A stretch of DNA of 64,000 bases, taken from Halichondria panicea. Lineage: Eukaryota > Porifera > Demospongiae > Suberitida > Halichondriidae. Shown one piece after another: positions 1 through 10,600 of this stretch; positions within the stretch are counted from its first letter, which is position 1; each line of letters starts with the position of its first letter. Under the pieces are notes generated by a model, which saw only the letters and a program-made list of their open reading frames with translations, did not search any database and was not told the origin of the DNA. A program made the position numbers and the translations under genes. The stretch is taken from positions 2,638,001 through 2,702,000 of the forward strand of contig NC_087389.1 in assembly GCF_963675165.1 (NCBI RefSeq), read 5' to 3'.

Positions 1-180
1 CCGACGAAAATTTCCCGCTATACGTACGGTAGCTATCAGAATGCTATCAGATGGCTAGAAACCTTCAATCGAACTTTCTATCTACTTCCTTTATCCGCTT
101 CCGTTTGTTGTGACGTCATTGTTTTACTGATCAAAGCCCCCAGATACCGGGGTGAGATTAGCGCATGCGCAAGCAGGCTC
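1..180 (-). repeat. Dispersed repeat copy at the left edge
   Basis: The first ~28 bases look like one end of a MITE (terminal GCTATACG...). About 25-175 match, in reverse complement, a second copy at roughly 47520-47705: shared landmarks are a GTAGCTAT-AGAATGCTATCA block, TGACGTCA, and GCGCATGCGC near the end. No coding frame is credible here. The copy ends just before the first visible HPF1 exon. Confidence 0.6.
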
Positions 181-258
181 ATGCACCCTCAGAAGAAGTG
201 CGGCCTGAGATCAAGGCTAGATCCGCCACTGATACTTAATACGTTGAATAATCCACAG

Positions 259-953
259 GTATCAACTCGCAGATGCACTCAAGCACAAGAGGCTATCATC
301 AGCCAAGAAGACATTACTTCAAGATCTAAGCTCCAAACTCAGAGCATTCATGGCAAAGTCGGCTATTCCTGAACTCACTCCCTCCGTGAATGACCTCTGG
401 AAGCAAAGAAACAAACAAATTGTGGCCAGTTGCTTTCACAAGATCGGGATTGTAGTCCCATACAACAAGAAGACTGAGTTAGGATACCGCCCCCTAACAA
501 TGACAGATCGTAAATGAAAACACACAAATGTTCACCTTAAATTAGAGGGTCCCCACACACATTATACATCATTACACATTATACCTTCCCACATTGTTTG
601 CGTGGTATGTATGTATAAATTATAGGTAATGTGATTTCACTCTCTTTTTCACAGGTGAACTGAAGAGGCTGCTCAACAAGATAGCTAACTGTTCGGACGA
701 AGGTGCAAGAGATAAGCTCTCTGAGCCACTACAAGAGATTGTGACATATGTACAGTTTGCTAACGATGAATGTGATTATGGAATGGGCCTCGAACTTGGA
801 TTGGACCTGTTTTTCCATGGCAACCAGTACTTTCACACTCTGATTGGTCATTTGCTACCTGTAGCTTACGATCTGCTACAAAGAGAACAGTTTGGTAGAA
901 TTTCCACTGAACATTTGAAGCAAAGGAGCCAACTATTAGATTGTACTCTGTAA
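259..953 (+). CDS. HPF1: Histone PARylation factor 1 (C-terminal part, 5' end outside window)
   Basis: HPF1 binds PARP1/PARP2 and completes their active site so that serine is ADP-ribosylated at DNA breaks. Two exons are visible: 259-509 (the exact start is uncertain; an AG lies at 257-258) and 655-953, stop TAA 951-953. They join in frame through GATC|GTGAAC. The first exon reads ...AIPELTPSVNDLWKQ...; the second contains QFANDECDYGMGLELG. In human HPF1 the Asp-Glu of this NDE segment are the catalytic residues contributed to the PARP site, and both are kept here. The last residues (YFHTLIGHLLPVAYDLL) also follow the family. Upstream exons are missing because the window begins inside the gene or its flanking repeat. 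The gene is tail-to-tail with the ABCD gene. Identity is secure; the 5' limit is not. Confidence 0.9.
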
Positions 954-1617
954 TGTTTACTCTTAATTGTTGCTATACAATCATGTATATACACTTAATT
1001 ATATTATATGGCGTTATTTTCAATTTGTCATTATAGTCATGACAAGAATTATATACATATACGTAACAAACAGCGAGAACCAGCATGAAACTGGGTTATA
1101 ACAGTACACGTACAGTCATGCTTAGTTGGAAAAAATAAATAAAAAATTTCTTGCATGGCTATAATTAGTATTATAATTATAGCTGTTCGGAGTACATATA
1201 ATTTGGGTTATATTTTGCAAATTCAGCAATAATTGAAGGTCCCAGTCCTTAATGCACCTGAGTAGTTTTATCGCTTTTTTCTCTACAAAGGGATTGCGAT
1301 TTCCCTCCAAAGAAGGCGCGCATGACCGGCCGAGGGGTAACAGAGGGAGAGTACTGTTTCAGAGGGGAGGGCTATCCCGGTTATTTCTTATTGTAATGGA
1401 GTTTCATAGGTTATAGGAGCAGCTTTCGCATAATTATCCTTATGCCAGTTTTGGGGCAGTCATTGTTGGTCCCTTACGATAGTCTATAAACAGATTTTAC
1501 TGCATCGACCGTAGTATAAATAAATAGCACTAAATGTAATGTATATAATTATAGTATATACAATAAATAGCAAAAGATCTATAAATAATTATACAGCATG
1601 TTAAGACTCTATAGGAA
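954..1617. other. Convergent intergenic region, HPF1 / ABCD 3' ends
   Basis: AT-rich spacer between two convergent stop codons. Overlapping AATAAA hexamers near 1133-1142 could serve HPF1 polyadenylation. A GC-richer patch at about 1310-1375 has no reading frame I trust. I see no RNA gene or clear transposon end. Confidence 0.5.
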
Positions 1618-4600
1618 TTAAGAGGTTAACTGTATAGAAGCCTCTCCTAGAATAGAGCACAGTTCTTTGAGTCTCTCTTGCATTTTTGGTATTCCGGCCA
1701 GCTGTCCCTCGAGTCTCTGTTTCTCCTCATTAAGTGTAAGTCGTGTGGCAGTATCTAGCTTCTCCATCCTCCAGCCACCCTCTCCATCGAACTGGAGCAG
1801 GTGAGTGTGGAATTGCCTGCACCGTGTACCAAAACAGAACAGCATAAATAACACCAGTAAGGCAGTAACATACTGTATAGTGCGAAATTTTCCTGTTTCA
1901 TAAAATAATTGTTTCACGAAAATTATTTTTCTATAACGTGCAAAGACTGAAGGCGTGGCCAGGGAGTGCTTCCGGTAAGCAGTCAACCCACAAAATTTAA
2001 GTGCCTAGAAAATTTCGCGCTATGCGGTAGTCTCGGGGCCAGACCTAGTATCTCCAGGGCAAATCAAGCAGAGCTACGATTATAGGTCTAGATACTCTCG
2101 CAGCATTTCTATGTGCTCTAGCGGAATGTGGCCAGAGCCAATGAAATGCACACCTTACACTGTAAGTTATGTGCTTTTTATGAAATGTGCCTCTGTGGAA
2201 TTTGGATAGAGCCAATGAAATGAGAGTATTGCATAGTCTAGCGAGCAGCCGTTGAAAGGGGAGGACATCTGGTCAAACCCGCCACTTTTCCATGGGCCTG
2301 TTTCGTAATAGTTGTGACACATACACCAGTGCCACATGGGATATAATTATTGGCTCAGTAGTGACATAGGCCTGCAGAGCAAAGTCACTACTGAGCCAAT
2401 ATATCCAATGTGCGCACAAGTGAAGCTGTGTAACAACTGCATTCCTTTCCATGTACACATCACTCCTTTTATTAGCCTCGATTCCAGGCCGCGAAGAGAA
2501 AAGGCGGACTGGTATATACCTTGTATGCGCATGCAACTGGTTCCACGTGCTAATTCAGCTCTACCCACAGGGCCACGCGCATACATGGGTTTTTATTGAC
2601 AGAGCTTTTATCATGGGCGTTTAATCAAGTAAATACGGTACTTACTAGAAAATCATGTAGATAAGAACATTCAAATCTGATTGGCTAAATACTCATGGTT
2701 GCTATGATCTAAAATGCTAGGAAGTTTCCACATGATTTAGAAGTCCTCAGGGCTAGTAGAACCCTCACTGCGTTCGGGATACTACAACCAGTCATTTGGG
2801 CTTCTAAATCATGTAGAAACTTCCTAAATAGTGTCTAACTATAACATATATACCAGGCTGTATTTTAATCGGCCTGGAACCGAGGCTACGGATGCCCCAG
2901 ATCGACATCACTATCAATAGTGCACAAGCAACACCCCCGAATAACAGATTCTTCCACTTCCATCAATGGACACAGATCATTATTCTATTTGAACTGTATA
3001 CAAGTATTTCCTGTCATGGTAAACGGACAGGGGACGGATCACTTCCAGTTATAATGAGACAGATGCTGTACAGTCATGTACATGTAGATCTACATGTATG
3101 TACTGTCATAAAAATGATCGAACAATTTAGCATATAGCGGGAAATTTTCGTGGGGTGCAAAGTTTTTGAGGGCAGAGCAGTTAACGTGAAAATTAAAACT
3201 GGGATAAACTCTCACACACTGGTATTTCACATCCAACGCTATTGATGGGTGTGGTTTCCTGGCATTTAACCGCAAATATTATAGAACCCACGAAATTCTC
3301 TGCTGATGGCTCTGGAGCCAAAATAATAGCGAAAATTTGCACCAGCAAAAATAAGTCACCATAGAGAAGGCCGGTGTGTGATAGTGAGCAGAGTGATGCC
3401 CTGGTCCTTGGCAGCCTGGAATATCCCTCCCTCCACGTCAATGCTCACCGCACTAGTGCATTCATCTAACAGAGCAAATTTGGGCCTGCAGAGGTAAAGA
3501 AAAACTAAATACAATGTACATGCGTATCATAAGCACTGTACTGCCTCCAAATCATATCGCCTGTTCGATCGTATTACACAAACTCGTTACTTGCAAATAC
3601 GATATGAGCCACCACTATAATAAACATACTTTTGATAGAAGAGTCTTGCCATTCCCATCCTCTGCTTCTCGCCACCAGAGAACACATCCTTCCAGTCATT
3701 CACGGAGTCCCAGCCTGGATGATACACGTACAACGATATTGTGTGATGAACACACAATATCGTTAAGGTGGACACAACTAGCAAATTCAGGACTCGAGAT
3801 AAAGCACACAACTTTAGGCCTACCCAATACTACGTAATGTACATTAATTATGCCTCGGTGCGCATGCGGTAGTGAGGTATACGGTAGTGTGTTTGTGTGT
3901 CTGTGCGTGTAGACTGCTACAGCTGCTCAAGGATGAATCAAGTGCAAGTAAGAGTTTCTATAGGCTTCTAGTCATGTTTACTTGGATTTTAATTCGTGGA
4001 TTTGCAAAATAATGCTTCGTTCTCGAGTTATGCCTAGTTTTGCTTACTTGGAATGCCATTTCAGCCTTTTCAGAAGAGTCTGTAGCAAAACTTGTTCACC
4101 GAGTGTTACTACTCTACTTAGTAGTTAGCTCTGCACTAGAACACTAGCTATTGGTAGCTGCAAGAGTGAGCAGAGCTGCAAGGCTCTGCTGACTTGCAAC
4201 CATTAATTTTAGACTTGAACTTTTGGCATCGATCGTTTTTAACAACAATCATGGTTGATCATTACCCACTATTCGGTTGATTGCATGCAGCAAAATTAAA
4301 GATGTTCATCATAATCAATGTTTGTATAAAAGCTAGCTATTAGTAGTTTTATGTTATGTAGCTTTGGCACCTCCACCGAGGCATCAGCACCCGTGGTGCT
4401 TTCATTGTACTATCACCTCTAAAAGCAGAAAATGGAAATGGCTAACATGGTTGTTATAATAAAACCCTAATGCATGCACCATTTTCTGCTTACCTCCTTC
4501 TCTCCTGACAATGTACTTGAGGTGCACAATGTCCAGGATAGCCTCTATGTCCTTGTCCGAGAGTCCCTTGCTCAGCATGTCCTCCTGGGAGTCTGGATAG

Positions 4601-7600
4601 ATCACCTGATCACGCAGACTGCCAACTGACATGTATGGTCTAAGCAGGGAAAGAGACATAAAAATGTAATAGTAAACAGGTACAATATGTACATGTAACC
4701 TGTTGTTTAAAAATTATAGAGGGAGTTAAATTGAGATCACTCACCAAAGTTAAGCAGTCCATATCTACATGTAATGCGCACACTGAAAAATCACCACCTT
4801 ATGTACCAAACACTGTACTCAGAAGTTACACGCTGACATGCTCTACTTGGTGCCCATGCACTATACTTGGGAAGCTAAACGGTGTAATTATATACCTGTA
4901 CATGTAGGACGAGCATGCAGAAATGGCACCTGCATGTAGTTAAAAGAAACACCGAATTTAAGGCTGCATTAATTTAGAGTACCGTATTATAATTTCCAAG
5001 CAGTAATCACAAAAATAAGATCCATGAATTGACTAAAATTAATATTGCTTAACCACAAATATCCTCCCCCCCCCCGAAAATCACCCGCTATATGGTATAC
5101 AAGCCAAAAATTCCCAGTTTGATTACAACATCACAATGTAAATACATGTACATAATGATAGCCTCAAGTAACAACTCTGGCCTCAATTAAATTCTGGTGA
5201 TTCAACAAAAATTCAAACGTCAGGCTCGTTTAAAAGCAGTCGAACCTCAGTTAGGAAATAAACACGATTAATCGAGGAACAGCACCAAATCTACAGGTAT
5301 ATGTACTGTACGTACATGCACATTAAACGCTATGGATTCACTATTCCATGCCTGTATTACAGCCTACCTTTGAGGTATGTAGAACATGGTGGAAGGAGGT
5401 GGCTTTGTGAGTCTACCTCTATAGATGGGCCACAGACCACTGAGTATCCTAAACAGAGAGCTCTTACCACAGCCGTTGGGGCCTGTGATTAGCAGGTGCA
5501 TGCCAGACTTCACCTACATGTACATGTATATGCAGTGTGTGTGCATTGCAGTGTGAGAATCATTATCTTATTCACAACAAAAATGGGAGCTGGCCTGGGT
5601 ATTAATTTATACCGTATAGCGCGAAATTTTTGAGGCACTTATATTTCGTGGATTGGCCTCTAAAAGCATTTTGTTGCACAATGTTCGCGTAATGACTGCT
5701 TACCGGAAGCCACGCCTTTAAATCTTTGCACGTTATAGCAGGTAATTCTAATTAAAAAACAATTTTCGCAGACTTAATTTTCGTGTAGGATTGCTAACCC
5801 AGGAAAATTAAAATTTCGCGCTATACAGTATAGGTTTCTTGAGCTAACGTATGCACGTTAAGGCATACACAATTCAAGTCTTTATACTACAGCTGTGATC
5901 GAGCACCACTTGAGGCATGAGAGTAATATTTATGAAGTACATGTGTGCATGTGGGGGGACACAGCAAAGTTAAGACATATCTTAATTTTGGACTCACTGT
6001 AAAAGTAAGGTCTGATGCAACTTCATCTCTGTTGGGGGTGATGATGGGCACATTCTCCAGGATAATGGTGTCCAGGCTCTCTAGCACCTCCCCCCGGGGC
6101 ACAGCTGATCTCATACACTGGTCCTTCTCAACCCGGTGCTCATCCACACTCGATAATTCAGAGCCTGGGGGCCCATATGTCGCTTTAGCAGAAACTAGAA
6201 GGGATAACAGCTAAACACAGCCAAAAATTAGAATGTGCGCAGCTCTCTGTACAAACTGAATTACAACAGCTAAACATCAAGAATATGTACATGTGGTTAT
6301 CACTAGAAGAACAATACTGATTAATTGTTCATTAATTCCTATTGGACTACCTCTAATTAAGGCGACACTTTTTAATAATTACGAAGCTAGAGGTCGCTTG
6401 GTATTGAAAAACTAGTGTCGCATATTTAGAGGGGTCGCATTTAATTGGAGGTACTACTCAGCCTCGATTAGTCGCTTAAAACGTGTACTTTCCAGTGGGC
6501 TAGTACGTAGAATCAAGGCTTGGGTGTGGCTATATTTACCTTCATTTAGGACACGAAATTACCGTATAGCGCGAAATTTTCGAGGCACTTATATTTCGTG
6601 GATTGGCCTCTAAAAGCCATTTCGTTGCACAATATTCGCGGAATGACTGCTTACCGGAAGCCACGCCTTTAAATATTTGCATGCAGATAGCAGGTAATTC
6701 TAATTAAAAAACAATTTTCGTGGATTTAATTTTTGTGTAGAATTCTAACCCACGAAATCCGTAAAAATTAAGCCCTTCGAAAATTTCGCACTATATATGA
6801 TAATTGTCAATGCAGCTATCGCTACTTTCAGAGGTCAGAAAATTACCTAAGCTCGAGGGTGTCGCACATTTGGAGGGTTGCCTAAATTAGAGGTATTACC
6901 AAGGGCGTATAAAAGAAGAGAGGGCAGCGAGGAGAATTCAAATGTGGGCGGATGAATATGAATTTGTATGAAGTGCTCAAAATATAAATTTCTATTTTTT
7001 AGACATTCATTTTGGGCACATTCATCCGCCCACGGCTGTTTTGCTGTTGCATGCCTTCTCTTCTTTTATACGCCCCTGGTATTACAGTATCATTAGCACA
7101 GTAGTAAGATTGGGTCGAAAACAGCACAAAGACCCCCTCTGTTTTTGAGTTTATATATCTGTTGCCCATATTATTTAATTGTGACATATTGTACGTCAAA
7201 ACAACAACTTCTTCTGAGGTAATCTAGACAACTGGAGCTCTATAAAACAAACTAATCATACGTATACTCATACGTATACCGCGCTATCTTCATGGGTAGT
7301 GCAGTACCTACCTTAAGGTGACATATTTTCGCGTGTATTAATTTCTGCTATTTCTGCGAATGAGAGTAAAATCGCAAAAATTAATACTCGCAAATAATTG
7401 GCCGCCCTCTTGTTTAATGTATCCAGATCGACATTTCGCAAAATATTATACCGCAAAATGTACAAAACTGTAAAAACGCAAACAAATCTACCTGTGAAAA
7501 TATGTCACCTTAAGGTAATCACTTTCCCTCCAAGTTAAAATTGCTAAGGGTGGAAGCTACGCCTTCTTTAATGAAAGCACCGCAGGTGCTGATGCCTCGG

Positions 7601-10600
7601 TGGAGATGCCAAAGGTACATAACATAAAGCTACTATAATAGCTTTTAATAATTACATGCAAACTCAAAGAGTGGGTAATGATCGACCATGGTTGTTGTTA
7701 AAAATGATCGATGCCAAAAGTTTAAGTCTAGCTGCTGTCAGCAGAGCCTTGCAGCTATCTTCTCACTGTTGCAGCTATCAATAGCTAGCGTTCTAGTGCA
7801 GAGCTAACTACTAAGTAGAGTAGCAACATTCGGTAAACAAGTTTGGCTACGTGCTCCTCTGAAAAGGCTGCAATGGCATTCCAAGTAAGCAAAACTAGGC
7901 ATAACTCGCGAACAAAGCATTATTTTGCAAATCCACAAATAAAATCCAAGTAAACATGACTAGAAGCCTATAGAAACTCTTACTTGCACTTGATTCATCC
8001 TTGAGAAGCTGTAGCAGTCTACACAGACACACACACACACACAAACACACTACCGTATCCCTCGCTCGCGCATGCGCACTGAGGCATAATAAGTACAGAG
8101 GTGAGTTCGCCATTGTTTTCTTACTGAGCATGTTATAAAGGTGACAATGCCACCTACTGCAGATATATGGAGTATAGCTATAGTACCATAGTATACTGGT
8201 ACCCATGAACAAAAATTGCTTTGTGATGGGTTGGAAGAGCCACTCAAATACCAAAAAGGACGTAAACAAGATGGCCGGGTTGGTGTTGGTTATTTTATGG
8301 TTGATTGATAAACAGCATGCAGGCCAAATTAATGGTTGTCTGCGCATGCGCAGAAGATGAGCAGGCCTGTCTCCATAGTAACAGGACACGCCAATTTTCT
8401 GAATTCAATGCCACCTACTGCAGATATATGGAGAATTGCCACGCCGGATAATCGAGGTTCTACTGTACAATACAATTCAACCAATAGTTATAATATGGGC
8501 ACGAGGGATGTATGGCATATATTGCACTAAAGCACGAGGGCTGAGTGAAATATACGTGTATGCCGCCATGCATCCCGAGTGCACGTGTTATAACTAGTTT
8601 ATATCCATCCCAGGGGTATAGCAACATAATACTGTCTACAATACACAAAATGGCAGAGACAACCCTAGACACAGCTCCATCTCTTTCTCTCTTCTAGACG
8701 ATATGTGCCAGTATCTGCTGCGTATAAGATTGGCATGGACCAAGGAATGGCTTAACATAAATTGTTGCTGCAAAACAGCCCCACCCCACTACTGCTGCTG
8801 CAAAAATAGTTCCACCCACCGCAGTGCTGCTCGACGGTCTACGCTCGCTACACTGCTGCAACACAGCTCAAGCCCCCAGCAAAAAGAGCCGCTTCTAGGT
8901 GCTTAGTGCGAAGCAGAATTGAAGAACTTATCTATAAGCCATGCATCATGCATGAGGACTATAGACTAGGAACACAGAATCTTCCACAAAATGAACTTTA
9001 AAACATCATGGTTGCAAAGAAGAAATTCCAGCAGTTATTATGTTTTGTCAGTCTAATGCCAGAGGGGCGTTTTGTGGATAGTGCATTATGACTTTGCGGT
9101 TAGTGAATTATACTGCATATTGCACTTGGCAACAACGTAGCTACGAGATATAAACCCATAAAAATTAATTGTACAAGCATTCAGTATGAGGCATACCATT
9201 AGAGATTACCCATCGGTAGCAACAATGTGTGGGATTGTACCTATAAAGTTGGAGAAGTAGTGCTGCATCGAACCATGCCAATATCCACTATAAAATAACC
9301 AACATTAACCCAGCCATCTTGTTTATGTGTGGGATTGTACGTATAAAGTTGGAAGTCGAACCATGCCAATATCCACTAAGTAAACCAATATCAACCCAGC
9401 CATCCAGCTTGTTTACTTTCTTTGTATTTGAGTGGCTCATCCATTTTTGCACTTGTAATTATGGGATCACCGAAAACAAAAGACAGTAATAATAGGCAGC
9501 TAAACTAGCTCCTTATGTAAATCTAGTCTGACTTTCACAATCTTGGCAAACCTGGAAGCAAGACAATACCCGGTTTTCACACTAACCTACACCAGTAGTT
9601 GGATAGATACAGTGTAGGTTCTAGAAGTTGCCTCTACAGCCCTAACAAGTGATACTCCAACTCACTCTCATCTTTTTTCTCCTCGGCCACTTGAGTCACT
9701 TCATACTTCCCCTGTTGGACTTCCTCAAACACAGTCAGCATCTCACTCACTCGAAGTGTGTACCCAGCAAGTTCAGTGATCTGGAGAACATAATTGTGTG
9801 TTAATCGATATAACTATATAAAACAACACTCCGACTAATGAACCTACATCCGTTACTGTACATATAGATGCACAATACTAAACGGGTATACAGTACACAC
9901 AGTACGTTACGCTCATTTAATATTGGGCCACACTAGCTTCACACTAGTCTGGAGGCCAGACCCTTCTCACAGGTGGAGGGGGAGGAGGAGAAAAGGCCTG
10001 GAAACTCATGCAGCATTTCTGTGTGCTCTTGGAATGTCGATGGTAATTGGCTCTATCCAAATTCCACGAGGCAATACTCTAATTTCATTGGGTTAAAAAT
10101 CACATGACATAGGATGTGCATTTCATTGGCTCTGGCCACATTCCGCTAGAGCACACGGAAATGCTGCTAGAGTCTCCAGACCTACCGTAGAAAGTGGATT
10201 ATTAGCGCATGCGTTCATGGGGTATAGCAGAGCTCTATCGCTTATATTCGAGAACATGCCTATAATGCAGTCATTTTCGAGCCCCACCTAGTACCAGATG
10301 TCTCTGTGATGAGAGCATGAAAGCTGACTTGACTCGTAAGCTGGTAGAAAGTGAGCAAGCAAGGCAACCAGGCAACCTTAACTGGATCATATCATCCTAC
10401 ATGCAGGGTGTCATAATTTAATTTTAATTTAAAAATAATTTTGGATTTTGAAGTAGAGGAGGGGAAATAAAAAAAGTAACCAGAACATTTTGCTAATCAA
10501 CTGTTGTTTCAATACCCTGTTATAGTATGTAAAATTGCCAGCTATGGACACTCAGTCATACAAATAGTACCTGAATGCAAAAAAGGGGGGGGATCCCCCT

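Noticed and set aside
2273-2599. Overlapping open frames on both strands
   Set aside because: They fall on a hairpin repeat and adjacent repeat DNA; palindromes produce mirrored frames. No family resemblance.
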